DNA from: Amphibalanus amphitrite
Lineage: Eukaryota > Arthropoda > Thecostraca > Balanomorpha > Balanidae
Reading direction: 5' to 3'
Length of the DNA stretch: 64,000 nt
NCBI RefSeq assembly: GCF_019059575.1
Contig: NW_024881972.1
Span: forward strand, 434,001 to 498,000
Below are positions 18,712 through 31,792 of this stretch, in pieces. A model generated the notes under the pieces. It was not told the DNA's origin and did no database searches. It was given only the letters and a program-made list of their open reading frames with translations. Position numbers and translations under genes: made by a program. Each line of letters starts with the position of its first letter. Within the stretch, counting starts at the first letter, position 1.

Positions 18712-21700
18712 GTGAACGATCAAAAGCAAGGAATCAAAGATCGGACGATGTGAAGGGCAGGTCTTGAATTGAATCTGATAAAGATAAAGGAAATAAAACG
18801 TGGATCGATGAAGGGCAAGATCATGCAGCAGCCAGGTGGCGCCTGGCATTCAATCTGTCTGGGTGTGGAGACGTCAAAGAACCTTTGAGGGACAAGGGAG
18901 CTTGCAACGGCCACTGTGAAGGACGAGGAAGCCTTCAGCTCGCTGTGAGGGGGCGAGGAGAGAGCCTTCGGGTCACTGTGAGGGGAGATGAGGGTGTCAG
19001 AAGCGGGCTGGCGTGTCCGATGTTTGGGAGCGGCGCTCGCAGCGCGCAGGGTGGAGTGCTCCGCACTAATCCCCCTCGGACAGCGGTGTCAGAGTGCGTG
19101 GGAGGCGACGCTAAGTGCTCTCCGACGTCGTCCAGCCTCCCTGAGCCAGCAGTGAACAGGTATGAACGATGCAACGCCGGTGCTGACTGTAAAGTGCACT
19201 TCCTGCTCCCTGTTCACCGCCTCCCTGTTATAGATCCAAGGTCTGGCGTCCGCACTAGCTGCGCCAGGTCTCAGTTCCTGCAACTTTGTCTCTCCCGTCA
19301 CAGAGTTTGGCTCCTACAGCCATTTCTCATTTTCCCATCATCTCCCTCTATCCCAACTCTTACTACTTGAGTTCAGCCTGTAGTTTCCTATACATTGTCT
19401 CCTGCAGACAATAGATAGGAGAGGCGTCGAACTAGGAAGTAAGCCGCCACACCGCGTCCGTCGTCGGATCCTGGGTCGTTTCCCGCAATGTTAACTCCGT
19501 CCGGCTAGCGCAATAGTGCATCGAAGTTCTCCGTGGACTGCTAATGGTCATTTCAACCAGATTTCAACTACACTGGAACCGAAGAGTTGTGAAATCTGGA
19601 CAGTCGAAGCTCAATGCCAGCGTCTAACTGTTGTGATGATTCCAGGAATCTGGGAGACATCAGCTGGATTTGATTTCATCACAACCTGTCTGGATGACAA
19701 AAAGATGCACGACTTTCAGCTTCCAGATACAAAATCAACCTACACGTAATCTGAGGTCTTCATTTATATGCAAAGTTCCCGAATGGGATTAGCATTAGCC
19801 AGTAGCGCTGTGACAATTGTCAAGGGTGTCGGCTGGTCGAGTGTTTTGAGGGCCGCACAAGAGTTTCCCGTAGAGCTGAGCGACAGCTCTGATTGGCTTC
19901 TGGTAAGCCATTCAGTCTGCTGTGAGGCGACGTATACAGAAATTAGCAGCTGTGAATCGCGCCCGTCGACTGGGAGCCATTCATCTGACAAACCAGTTAC
20001 GGCTGATTTATGGGCTACGGCCTTGAGAAATAGGATGTCACTGATTGCAGTAATTGACCAGTGCGGTTAGGGTGTCGCTCTGTTAAGTAATAGCTGTGCT
20101 TCGCAATGACGAATGCGAGCTTCACATAATCACATACCTGGAGAGCTGTGGATGTCTGGCTGAAATCGATTCCATTCGTCAGGTCATGTATCCCAAAAAT
20201 AGCTTGAGAGCTCAAGAGCAAACTATAATGAAGGAGAATGTTGCATGACGCACTGGTTTTTATTCTCTAAGGGCAAGGAAAAATACTTTCATAAAAAAAA
20301 CACCCAGTATAGTCGTGTTCCTTTGGGGTGGGCTGACGTTCCCTCTGTAAGAGATCCAGTTAAATGTAGCGTGAAATCGTCCCACGTTTCTCAGCCTCTG
20401 CGGTTCCAGGTAGGTATCACCTTTCATTGCGTGCTTATTGCGGTCTGTCTCACCCGCGGTCGGTCCCGGGGCACGTCAGCTCACATCCTGCGGTCAGTAC
20501 CGTCGCAGAGGTGCCCAGGTGGTCACCGTCGCGCGCTGGTCCCGGCCGAGGTCAGTTTTTGCGCCCCTCGTGCGCCGGCGACCGGCTCCTGTCAGCGGGA
20601 CGCAGGTCAGGCCGCCGGCGCTGCCGCCAGCCGGCCTTGGATCTGGGCACATGTAATGGGCTGTGAAATTGAGCCACGAAACTCGGGCGCTAGACCGTGA
20701 GGTTAGAGAGAACACCGCATTCACTAATGGATAAAAATGTAGAGATGAAGGTCGAGAAGTCAGGATATTACTCGTGAGATAGTAGATGTTAAAAGAGGTT
20801 TCTTTGATGCATTTTCAAATATGTGCAACCAGAGTTACCCAAGTATACTTGCAGCAAAGCCCACAGCCTATAATGTGCTGCCTATGATTCATTACCAAAA
20901 GTGATGAAAAACTCAGATATGTTGAGTTCATGAGGCATTACTGTCTCATTCAGGTTTGTGAGCATAGATGGCTGCGTTGCACAATGCAGAAGTACACATG
21001 GAGTATAAGAGGATACATGACTAGGATCGATGTTGGGCTAGAAGACAATATCCCCAATGTGAGAACAAACAACCTTCATTTCCTTACTGCAGTCGTTTGT
21101 TTTATTGAAAAAAGACATATCATCCACATCGAGTCGCCTTGTCTCCGTCCTCGGCCGTTCGTTGGTGTTCATCTTCCCAATATGGGAGACACTTTATCTT
21201 TCATCTCGATGGTATCAATAGCACGCTTGGACGGGAACAACAAGGACATTATTCAGGGGAGCTGCTGATTAATGACCAATAGTCCAGGATGTGGCCTGTA
21301 ATTTTGGCCGGTTATTAGAGCTGGAAGTGAAAGTGAAGACCAATGAAATTGAGAAAGATGTTCAGTGATGGTATTAATGTTACAACTTAGATGTGTCCTG
21401 TAATATCGCCATAATAAAAAGTAGTTTGTGATTGAGTCAAACGAAGCGCTGTGAATAAATTATGCTTAGCTTAGGTAAAGCTTTTAAAATACCAATCCTA
21501 GCGATCCTCGATCTATTATCGATTGAATGCACCAAAAGATGAACACCAAACAAAACAAGTATTATATATTCAGATCCAGAAAAAAAGACCAAGAATCATG
21601 GCCAAGACCAAGAATCAATTATCATGTATCCTTTCTTGCGGATACACGCGGAAATATTTCAAACTCAGTGACATTTACCAATTTTTAAACGCTGGACGAT

Positions 21701-23359
21701 TGCCTGCACAATACCCAAAATCCGAAGTTTGACGTGGCCACGACTCACGAACCACGAGCCATGAACCACAAAGAGCGAGAATCATGGACCACGAACCACG
21801 GCCAAGGACCAGGGACCACAAACCGATAACCAGTGTCCACGCAGCACATCCGCTCCTATCAGCGCATCAGTCGTGCCGCCGCCCCCATGTCGCCATGTGG
21901 CTACCGTCGGTCTATGGTGGCGAGACAACTGCCCGGATCATGTCGCTAAATAAGCAGAGTCGACCGACCCGCACCGCCTGCCCGCCCATTGTGTGGGGCT
22001 TCACGCGCGCCGTGGGGAGCTAATCCGTGGACCGGCTCCCGGCAGCTGTCAGCTCCCCTGTCAGCTGGAGCCGCTCAGGAGCACGGCTCTGAGCTCCCCA
22101 TGGGACACGCGCAGACAAGTCGAAGGCGAGAATAGGTATTCTTCTTACATGCACTTCTTGCATATTATCATATACGCGGACAATGCCATTTATCAACTCT
22201 TGCTCTCCCTATAAGCGCTCTTCAGTCTTTGCACAATGCGTCAGCCGTTTTCCCCAGCTCTGTGTGCCGCCTTGTGCCGGTTGTCGCAGTTGTCACCTGA
22301 TGCGGAAGGTGGGGACAGCGTGGTCCCCTGAGTGCAGGCCGCTGTCTGTGAGGTCTACACCGCCGCGGACGTCGCTCTACACCCCGCCGACCTGTCATAA
22401 CATCCGCCTCTTGGGCACGGACAGCAGGGTTGCAACACACGCGACCCTGGCGGTCGCGCACCGGCAGTGCACCCTCCATCGACAGCTCTTCGGGGCTGCG
22501 CCCTGCCAGGCCGGAACAGGCTCCTCCGGTCGCGACAGAAAACACGGGATTAGAAAGGGAAACGACCTTGATTGGCAGCGCTTGGTCGGTTCCCACGCTC
22601 TGCGAAAGGAAGCTCCCGAGAGGAACAGGTTTGGGTGGGTTGACGAAAAGCGTGCAGGCGACAATTAGCTGTAAAGATGTGCGGTGCATCTGCAAAAGAC
22701 AGATGATGGATCATATTGTTAAGTTGGATCTTATATAACCAAATAAATCTACTGTGCCATTCAACTTTGTCAAGATTTCGCTGGAGCCTCCGTGAGTAGT
22801 ATTACATGAACGGGCATGGGAGACGCCCAAAGACAGTTCGCGTTATATTACCCATGCAGGCTGGTTTCTTGGCAAGAGCAGCTCATGCACAATGCACCCT
22901 GTAGAAATCGGGTGATATCCGAAGGTTGGGACTTTTCAATGAAGACAATCAGCATTCTTTAGAATTGTGATTTTCTTTTGAAAATCCCAACCTGAGCTAC
23001 GTCTCTATAGGGGGACTTTTGCGTTTCTGCCGCGATTTGGGTCATTTTGCTTCCGAGAAAAACGGCTAGTTCGATTTTCTAGTTATAATTTACGCTAACT
23101 TTATGGACATATTTTCTTGCCATTTTCAGCGTTTGGTTCCGTATTGTAAGCAGTACCAGTTTTGTTGATCCTCACTTGGCTTATTAGCTTACTGCTAGTA
23201 AGTTGCTAATAAGTTGTAGGAGTCTGCAATGTTTTTTTAATTATCTAAGCGTGCCAGCACTATTTCTCACTGATTTGGCAAGATTCTACCCCAGAAAGCG
23301 TAGATTTACTTTATTCATGCATCTGTTTAACAATGCATTCCTATACCAGAATATACATT
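18712..23359. other. Non-coding stretch with GC-rich islands
   Basis: No gene recognised in 4.6 kb. GC-rich islands lie at about 18890-19270, 20430-20690 and 21990-22560, separated by AT-rich DNA. The islands give long open frames on both strands that share no family motif and are best read as CpG-rich composition. They could be promoters or regulatory modules. Confidence 0.45.
21737..21822. repeat. Degenerate short tandem repeat, ACCACGA-like
   Basis: Words CCACGAACCACGAGCCATGA, ACCACAAAG, ACCACGAACCACGGCC and GGACCAGGGACCACAAACC form an irregular 7-14 bp repeat. A related pair GACCAAGAATCA lies just upstream (about 21587-21617). Confidence 0.55.
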
Positions 23360-23492
23360 CTTGGACGATACCGCGAAAATGAAATATTTCTATCGAGAAT
23401 TTTCAAAGGATTTCATGCACGAGGCCTTGGCCGAGTGCATGAAATTCTTTGAAAACTCGAGATAGAAATATTTCGTCGCGGTAGAGTCCAAG
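23360..23492. repeat. Foldback palindrome, 133 bp
   Basis: A near-complete inverted repeat. The left arm (23360-23420) contains CTTGGAC, ACCGCG, GAAATATTTCTATC and TTTCATGCAC. The right arm (23435-23492) is its complement with few mismatches, around the centre GAGGCCTTGGCCGA. It is probably a small MITE or foldback. A second, smaller stem (CCATCCAAGAAAAC, 23691-23704, with 23718-23730) lies 200 bp downstream. Confidence 0.75.
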
Positions 23493-26400
23493 ATATTATT
23501 TCCTTTATGTTTCTTAATATCCTTCGTTATCTGCTTAAAAAGGCCGAAATATGCTTAAATAAAATACAGTAACAATAACTACACGTTAGATACTGAAATA
23601 CTGGCAGATCTAATCACTTAACAGTTCAGCAAAGCTTACAAATTTTCTTTAAAACAGAAGCCCTCGATGAAATCAAGCTATCCAAGAAAACCATCCAAGA
23701 AAACGTCTCGCGCAAAGTTTCTTGGATGGCTGGATTGCATTGCAAGACTGCATCAAACATACAGGAAATCAGTAAACCTCACATTTATGTCGCTTTGAAT
23801 GCCTGTCTGCTAGTTTCATGAATTTTATCTTACCACGATATCTGCAAGTTCGCTGTAATATGCATATACTCGCGAAGCATCCTTGAAGTGTCTGGGCTTC
23901 TTTGACGGTGCATTCTCAGAGTATTGCTGAATGTGTGGTGTCATCGGAGAGCTCAGTTTTCGGTAGATAGTGCAACTAGCGTAAGCCATAAAAATCAAAC
24001 TTATATGAACTGTGGAAATATATAATAGTCCGCCGCGCGCAAGAATAGTTAGTTATGCCTAGTTGATAGAATTAGTAGGCATGAATAACATAAAACAAAT
24101 TCACATACACTACTGCTTCAAAACTCAGAAGCCAAATTTTCCTAAACATGCAGCACATCACTCCCCTCCCCTCCAGCGCTCCCCCAAACCGTCCCCCCAC
24201 CCTCTCCCCTCTGCACGATCACGACCGCATCCCGATGCCATCTGGCGGCGTGGGGCCGCACCCCGCGCTGCCCGGCTGCACGCGAAGTCAGACAGATAGT
24301 TATCGGGGGCTGAGCTTTGATCGCGGCAGTGTCCGCCTGTTTGCCTTGTCGAGCTGCGGGCCGATTCACTAATGATTGCACTCTGTGATGTACGACCGCA
24401 GAGCCGGATGGTCATTAATAACGTAACGTGGGACGAGCGCCCCGCCCCCGCTCCTCCTTGGTTTGAAAGAGGTGCTCGGTCGCGGAGCGAGACGGACAGG
24501 GGCTTATTGAATGTGCAGTGTCCATTCAATCTGCAAAGTAGGACAGCTAGACGGAGACATATTTTTTTCGAAGTTCAACTGCAGACATGCCACGCCGTTG
24601 AAAGTGCCTTACTGCTTTTTTAGGTTTATCTGCCACTGTTCCACTTTTTCTATGCGTTGCTGCTTGCATATTTTTCTAAAATCTTTTAAAATTAAAAGTA
24701 GTTTGGAAAATATGAGCTGCTAAACGGCGGGCTGGCCCGGATAAGCTACACCACACCTACCGTAACGCGCCGTGTGTGGCGACCACTGAAATACCAGCGT
24801 CCGGTCCAACCGGTTTAACCCCCACCCCTGCATCCCCGGCCCGTCCGTCTGTCCGTCCGTCTACTGCCAGCGTGTCGTCAAGCAGCAGTGGAAGGCACAC
24901 CGTACTATCCCAACACGGGCAGCGGGCGCAGTTCAGATACTGAGCAAACTGCAGAAGCGCGATCGACTGAAGTGACAGACCCAAACTCTTTGACACAACA
25001 TATCATTTCAACGAATGTCACAACTCAACTGGATGTGATCGTGCCACGGGGCCATTAAACGTGTGCCACGTGAACATTCAAAAGGTAACGTGACACGTGT
25101 CAGAGGCGATCAGCCTTGACAGGAGAGGCATGTATGTCAGGTGCCTGTTCTAAGCGGAAAATCCAGAGTGTCATGTATAAATAGCTCAGCAAAACAGGAA
25201 CATTACTTGCTGACAATACTTGTTACCTGTGACGTTTTGCAAGTACCAGTTTCAGCTATGTTCTATCCTCCATGCCCATCACCCTAAATCCCGAAAACTC
25301 ATGTCCCATCCTCACCCGCGATTCGGTGTGAACTGGGGATGACACTGAACCAGTGCAGTGGCCATTTTTACCGGTACCGTGTCCTCCCACGGCCCTTCGT
25401 TCGAGCGGCCGTGTCTTCGTGTCGCGGTATACCGGTACAAGGCATTGTGTGTTGAACGCTACACGGTGCTCGCCGACAGTCCCCAGCGCTGGCAGTGGTC
25501 GACAGTTCGACATAGGTCGTTGTAGACATGTCGAACGGCTTAGCGGCGCGGAGACAGCAGCTCAGGAAGTGGTGGGTCCCAGTGAGAAATGTCTCGTTCT
25601 CACGGCTCTAGATTAGTGTTGTGCTCGCGGCATTTTGATCAAAACTTCTTTGAGAGGCGGATACATACCAGGTCGTTGCACCTGTTACTTGTACTTGTTG
25701 CGGATTTTGGCATGGGTGATGGGACTGTTATTTAGAGTTCAGACATCCCTTACCTCACACAAAAACTTTCGAACATAGCTCGTTAGACCGTATGTCTGAC
25801 AGCTTGAGCATTCAGGATGATGCTCTCTGCGTGACGTCATCCCGATTCAAGCTCCACCGAGTTTTCACTATTTCTTGGAACTTCCGATGCTATTTCTATG
25901 CATTTCATAATCACCCGCCCATGTCTGTCTTCCCAAACGCTCATTTCCGGCGCACCGGTGGTCCTGTTTTTGACCTCAGGGAGGCCATGCTGGGTCGCTG
26001 GGAGGGGACACAGCGGGAGTCGGATCATAGACGGCAGCCGCCGCTGCTCGTCATCATCTGACAGGCGTCATCATCGACCGTGACTGACGCCTGTCCGCCC
26101 CCGTGGGTGACCCTTTGGAAGTCCCACCCGCACTGTCCACCCGCAATAACCACTTGGGTATTCATTTAGGGGCCGCTCCGGAACCTTTTAGGACCTGCTG
26201 AGAACGGCTCCTCCCCGATTACACAGAGCAGTGGGTACCAAATGTGGGAACCTCGCCGATGTCATGGCGATGACTTGTTTTGGGAGCCAAAAATTCATGC
26301 CCGTCTGTATCGGCATAGGTCAAAGTCACATGATGAAAAATATTTATTATGTGTCTGTATACTGCTTCAGCATCAGTTTCTCATTGCCAATATTTTCCCA

Positions 26401-28323
26401 ACAGTGCCTGTTTCGCAGTCACGGCAGAACTGATTCAATAACTTCTTGGTTTCCAAATATCATCAAGTGAGTAAATGAAAACCGACATTATTCTTGGATT
26501 ATTTGGCAATGGGTATACGGAATATGCAATATGTTTCGTTAAAAGACCGACCTATGTCAACCTCAAGACAACCTCAGCACTTTCATGTTCATGGGGCCAC
26601 GTATTATTTTCAACTGGCAACGATCACCGTCTCTTTTAACCATTGTTATAATGGCATTCCTTTGCACCATCCATTGATGTCCTTCTGTTGTATTTTGCCT
26701 CGTAATTTCCGTTCAATTCTGCATGTAGCATTTTACCTACATATCAGCTGGACATAAGACAAGGAAAATTCACACGCAACATGACATTTGCTTGTGCGTT
26801 TTTCTTACACATTTCAGTAACGCACCTTCTGCCTCTGATATGCCGCCGCTCTCAACAATCTGAATGGGTATGCCCCACGTGCCCTCTGCCCACTCGGTGC
26901 ACCCTCTGTACCGACCTCTGTACCGCCACCTCCCTCCCCGGGCCCTTTGAGCCGTGCTTGTCGAAGTCAGCGCCTGTGATTGACAGTTTAGAATGGCAGC
27001 CGGCGCAGATCTCATGATCGGGCACAATGGCGGCCCGGCTAATGGCGCACCAACGGACGGACGGACGGACACCGCCGGCTCACCGGAGAGGGTGTTTGTG
27101 AGGTTCAGTCAGCGGCGCACAATACGCGCACAGCAGTCACTGGGGTTCAGGTGGGCCCGCAGGTCGGGTGTGTTGCTGCCGTCGCCGCCACCGCCACCGC
27201 CACCGCCGCCAACAACATGGAGGGCAGCTTTGGCATTCGCAGAGTCTGATCGACAAGCGTGACAAAAGCGACGCGCGGGTCGAATGACGGCGTTGACGGC
27301 GCATGGCTCGCCGCCTGTACCGTAACGCCGCTCTAGAATGGTAAACGGGCGCTGTTTTTGGCGAAAGCTGCAGAGGCCACTGGCTGCTACTGTAAGAACA
27401 ACTTAGGCGTGCTTCACAGGATCTGATATAAGCTAACATGGAGTCCAACACTTGCCGGACAAGAAGTCTCCCAAAATCTACAAGACATCTTCGCTCCCCA
27501 TGTGCCTGACTTGTTCGATCTCTGGTCTGCCTGTGGAAGAACTCGTGCCTTAGAAATGAACAGCCACTATGATCTCGGCTAATGCACTGTATTTTCAGGT
27601 CGACCTAGTCGATTGATCAGGTCGATGATCGGTGCGATTTGAGTGGTGTTTGCTGTGGTGGCAGCCTTCTGAAAAGCCAAAGGAGATGTAAAAATGTATA
27701 TAGTTGTCGTTACCCATAAACTGGCTGATAACATTAATGTGTTGGGCTGCTTAAATCAAAATGTTGTATAACAAAATAAGGATGTTGCGAGGACAAAGCA
27801 TCACTGTAAGATGTTCTTAGTGAGAACGTTATTATGCAGATGATGCAGGCATGACATCTGCTGATGAGTTGTGCGAAATATGTTCGAGCGCCTATCGCGT
27901 GACAATACACGCAAAATGTCTAAAATTTCCTCTGAAGCTCCTGCTTATCAACCCACCAACTGTCTCAAAGGGTGCCTGCATAATTAGTAACCTAACCCGT
28001 CTCTGCTATCCAATAGCATTACACCACAGCTGCCTTTCGGGGTCTTCTGCGTGCGGAGTGAGACGCCGGCGCCTTCTAGCGATTTTTAGCCTTTTTAGAG
28101 AAAGGGCTGTCTGATCATGTGAGGTCTCATGTATTGCGATGAAGTGCTGTAATTTCACGCCCCTTTCTTGTAAGATTTCAGCCTCAACAGTTCGCTTTCC
28201 TGCATAAATAAACTGTATTAGTCCCCTCTTTGGATACTAGAGTGCAAAATCATGTCCTGATATTTCAATCCGATTCGATCACTTTCCAAATGTATCCCTT
28301 TCTTTTTTCCAACTGCTAACGAC
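23493..28323. other. Non-coding stretch with GC-rich islands
   Basis: No gene recognised. GC-rich islands at about 24160-24500, 25310-25600, 26060-26200 and 26850-27320. The last includes a short CCGCCA run (27183-27209) and GGAC tetranucleotides (27054-27070). Homeodomain-like TAATGA/TTAATAA words flank the first island (24371-24425). Open frames are compositional. Confidence 0.45.
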
Positions 28324-28327
28324 TTAA

Positions 28328-29355
28328 CCCTCGCCGGACCTATTGGTTTTCTACATACGCGCCGGCCGAGGGGGGGGGGGGGCGGGTACGACCCCCCTCG
28401 CCGTTTCGCCCCTGGTAGAGCTAGCGCGTCGCGGAAAAAACGAGCGTGTGCGCCGTTACGAGACGCAGAGATTGGTACCCGATTTTAAGGTCCTAGGTCA
28501 ACCGGTGACCTCTGAGGTCAGGTCAAGTGCCCCAGGGTACGGTTCAGTTTTTGGTGAATAACTTCGCAAAAAAACGGCCGCAGAGCCGCGATTTTGGCAG
28601 CATCGTGTTCGCCTCGCGCAGGCGCGTCGAATGATATACTTTTTGTTCGGGTCAGGTCAACTTAGGGTGTTGACCTCAGGTCAAGGTCAGGTCAGCACCC
28701 CCAGGTCACGAAGCTGGTCAAAAGAGGTCATGTCGCATATCATTCGATTCGACAGGTCTTCCTGAGTCCATTGGTGGCTTTCTCGACTCGCTAGCTCAAT
28801 TTGATCGGGAGTTATTGACGAAAAACTAATATGACCTTGATGACATCATAAATGACGTCACGGAAGGTCAACATTGCAAAAGTGACGCATCTAACCTTGC
28901 AAGGAGTGCATCAAATCACGATTCTGTGTGCTTGAGATAGTTTGAGATCGTTCCCGGCGCCAGAATAGCGGTTTTCATTTTTCCCCATTGACTTATAATG
29001 GTGAGGTCACGAAAATGACCTGACCTTATATGACCTTTAGGAAAAATCAAAGATATACACGTTGTGAGACTCATAATGGATACTAGATCCTGCAAGTTTC
29101 ATTTCCCTGTGACATCTCCTCTGGCAGTAAGGGCGTTGCGAAGTTGCGACATCTGAAGACCGTGCAGAGGTTCACTTGTGACGTCATAGGTCAGTGACCT
29201 GACCTGACCCAAAATGCGGCTGGTTTCAAAAGATGCGGCTTGGAACAAAGGTCAGGTATGCCAAGTTTCAGCTCTCTATCGCCAGCGTGTTCGGAGCTAT
29301 CGCGAAAAAACCCTATGGGGGGCGGCACCCGCCCCCCCCCCTCGGCCGGCGAGGG
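28328..29355 (+). mobile_element. piggyBac-like non-autonomous element, family A copy 3
   Basis: 1028 bp, CCCTCGCCGG...CCGGCGAGGG, flanked by exact TTAA (28324-28327 and 29356-29359). It is nearly collinear with copy 2 and only modestly diverged, so both are fairly recent. The left end has the long spacer. It carries AGGTCA-G-TGACCT at 29188-29200, the conserved CCATTGACTTATAATGG core (about 28984-29000) and G-tract hairpins next to both ends. The uninterrupted site at 28715-28722 shows that the 10.3 kb insertion in copy 1 is secondary. Confidence 0.9.
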
Positions 29356-29359
29356 TTAA

Positions 29360-29742
29360 CATATACGTTACATAAAGTGCAACATCCAGCATAAAGTCAC
29401 ACTATCCTTTCAGACTCTGTAACTCAAACCCCTCCACCTCTCCCGGTCGACCAGCACCCGCGGCACTGAGAGTGTCGGCTGGGCCCGCCCGGGCCTGACA
29501 GATCACCTCAGTGGCCGCAGGCACCAATGGACTGACTGAATATGCATCGGCAGTCGAACGGGGCGTTCCCAGTAGCGCCGGCACCGGTGTGGGCGGGTCA
29601 CCGCCAGAGGGCGGGGCCGTCGAGGTCATGGGAACGGACGAACCCGATCGGACACACTGATTGATGAATGGCGGTGACGGGGAGAGCATTATGCCGGTCC
29701 GCTGTGCTCGCGATATAATGGCGAAAAGATGAATATAAGGGA
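29360..29742. other. Non-coding GC-rich stretch
   Basis: GC-rich, no recognised gene. It ends in AATATAAGGGA (29732-29742), the left copy of the target duplication of the retroelement that follows. Confidence 0.5.
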
Positions 29743-30067
29743 ACAACCGTTCCGTGCTTCTATCCTCAGGATACTGAAATCCTTCTCCTCCACGCCGCAA
29801 CCCGGCCCTTCCGGGCTGGACAGGCAACTTTATCTCATGCGGGCTGCTCCCTTGGAGCGGCACCGCTGCTCCCGAGGGAGCGCACCCCGTAGCCGGGTGC
29901 AGTGAGTGCCTTGGGGCTGGGTGGCCTGTCCTATGGACGGGCTCAGCCCCGGCGACTCACATGCCTGCCGAGACCAATGTCTCCCCCTATATCCTATCAT
30001 CCTCCCGGCTCTGAAATGGTCCCATTGGACCGAAAGGGCCTAACCCAACAAAACAAACAAACAAACA
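29743..30067 (+). mobile_element. 3' end of a non-LTR retrotransposon, or SINE, with AAAC tail
   Basis: A 325-bp GC-rich segment ending in a (AAAC)n tail (about 30044-30067) and flanked by an 11-bp direct repeat AATATAAGGGA (29732-29742 and 30068-30078). A variable-length target duplication plus a simple 3' tail is the signature of target-primed reverse transcription. No pol III A/B boxes and no reverse transcriptase are visible, so a 5'-truncated LINE 3' UTR is more likely than a SINE. Confidence 0.72.
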
Positions 30068-30078
30068 AATATAAGGGA

Positions 30079-30784
30079 CCATGACGTAGGCTACGTGATG
30101 CAGTCCGCTGAAAAAGTCGTGTCTAAATAACTCATGTAAAAAAAATCATTGAAAACAAGCTATTATGACAGAGCTAACATCAAATCAGGGGGAGTACATA
30201 TACGACTTACGTATGTCATAGCTTATACGTCTGATGCCGTTAAATTCTTTTTTGTTCTGTCCAATAATTATTTCGTATATCATTTTAAGTGGACATTCCG
30301 GCCGGCTCCTGTATTGCAACGCACCTCCTACGTGATTTATGCGGTTTTAATTTCATGTTGAGTTTCAACATCAATGCTGTTGTTTCGTGGAGACGAACAT
30401 ATGAACTATAATAGGCTTTCGACTCTACAATGCCTGAAAAGTGTATTGTTCTGTTCTTTCATCCAAATAAGGCGAGCATAATTCGCATTCAACACTCGAA
30501 AGAATGTCACCTGCATCTCACTTGTCGTCTGATTTCATCAGAAACAAATATGGCGCATTGGTTTTACCGGTGTTTCTATTTGTGGTATTGTGGCATTGTA
30601 TTGTGGTACATATACGACCGCCTGCTATATCAACACGGATTATGTAACTTAAAAGCGCTCCTTTTAGCGCTTCCAGGTATACCAAGGTAATGACATATAT
30701 GATTTATTTGTAAAGTAATGACCGAAACTCGCATCAGTTTCGTCCGCTGTCTGCACGCCTTGTGGCCACCTGGATAGAATCCAG
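30079..30784. other. Non-coding AT-rich stretch
   Basis: AT-rich, with no gene or bounded repeat recognised. Confidence 0.5.
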
Positions 30785-30788
30785 TTAA

Positions 30789-31788
30789 AGGGACAGTATC
30801 ATCGAAAAAAAATCAATGTATGGAGCTGATTTTTTTTTTTACTAGCATTTCTTGTTTTTCTGAATCAGAAAAACATAGTTTGAGGACCGAACTCGGTGAA
30901 AAATATTGCAACCACATTTCATTTTCATGATTCATTTTCATGAGCGAACCACCACTATACAAGCATGGCCGCCAGTTTGGAAGCATGCAAAATTACTACA
31001 GAACTGGCGCAGATAATACATTATTGACGCTACGCTTACGCGGTCGTTCTTCTGATTGAGTTGTCCTTACGGAGAGGTAGCCTTAGGTATTTGTAGCGTG
31101 TCGCACTCACTTGTATTTGCTTCCCGATCAAGATAACACTTCAGTACAGGTGCCGCACTCTCTGCGCTCGGCTCCGATCACACACTGCCCTGCGACCGGT
31201 CAGCGACCTCCGCCGGCAGGCAGATAGGCCCGCCCTCTACGATCGAACACCGAAAGTTGCAGTTCTTACTCTTAACACTAGTTGAACGCCTACATATTGC
31301 CTATAAAAATATCACGTGACAATTGGAGGGAGTGACAATTGGACGTGACAATTGACAATGGGAGAAAATATCACGTGACAATCACGTGATAAACGTCATA
31401 CATTGGAGGGAGATTGTGATTCAAGCTGGAGGAATTCCTTTGTTGAGCCGCTAGAATCCGAAGGAAACAGCGGAAATTGCCTACGACTATTTAATGAATT
31501 TAACGGTGATGAATAAGTGCGAAAAACGTTTTGGCTTTATAAAATTTGATGAAATGACCAGGGTAAAAGTTTTATTACTGGCGGTCAATTCAAAACGGCG
31601 CAAACATTTAAAAAGTGAAGATAGTGAAGCACGATTCAGCACGATTCAAAGTGTGGTACACCTTTCGTACTTTGAGCGGCGATAGCGGGATAACGGTGTG
31701 GAGCTTCGAGGATCGGTCTTCAGTTCCCGGACCAGAAAGGTGGGGCCTATGCAATGTCAAATTTCATCAAAATGGTGATACTGTCCCT
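30789..31788. mobile_element. TTAA-flanked MITE with AGGGACAGTATCA termini, 1.0 kb
   Basis: The terminal inverted repeats are AGGGACAGTATCA at both ends, flanked by TTAA (30785-30788 and 31789-31792). The element is exactly 1000 bp and non-coding. Inside are repeated CACGTGACAATTGG-like words (31310-31415). It lacks the AGGTCA arrays and G-tract hairpins of families A-H, so it is a separate family. TTAA flanks suggest a piggyBac-type target, but TTAA could instead be part of a longer terminal repeat. Confidence 0.7.
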
Positions 31789-31792
31789 TTAA

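Noticed and set aside
20430-20700. Candidate coding exon in a GC-rich island
   Set aside because: Several overlapping frames are equally open and none shows a domain; CpG-rich composition explains it.
29402-29863. 153-codon minus-strand frame
   Set aside because: It overlaps the boundary of a retroelement 3' end and its target duplication; Pro/Ser/Gly-rich composition and no domain.
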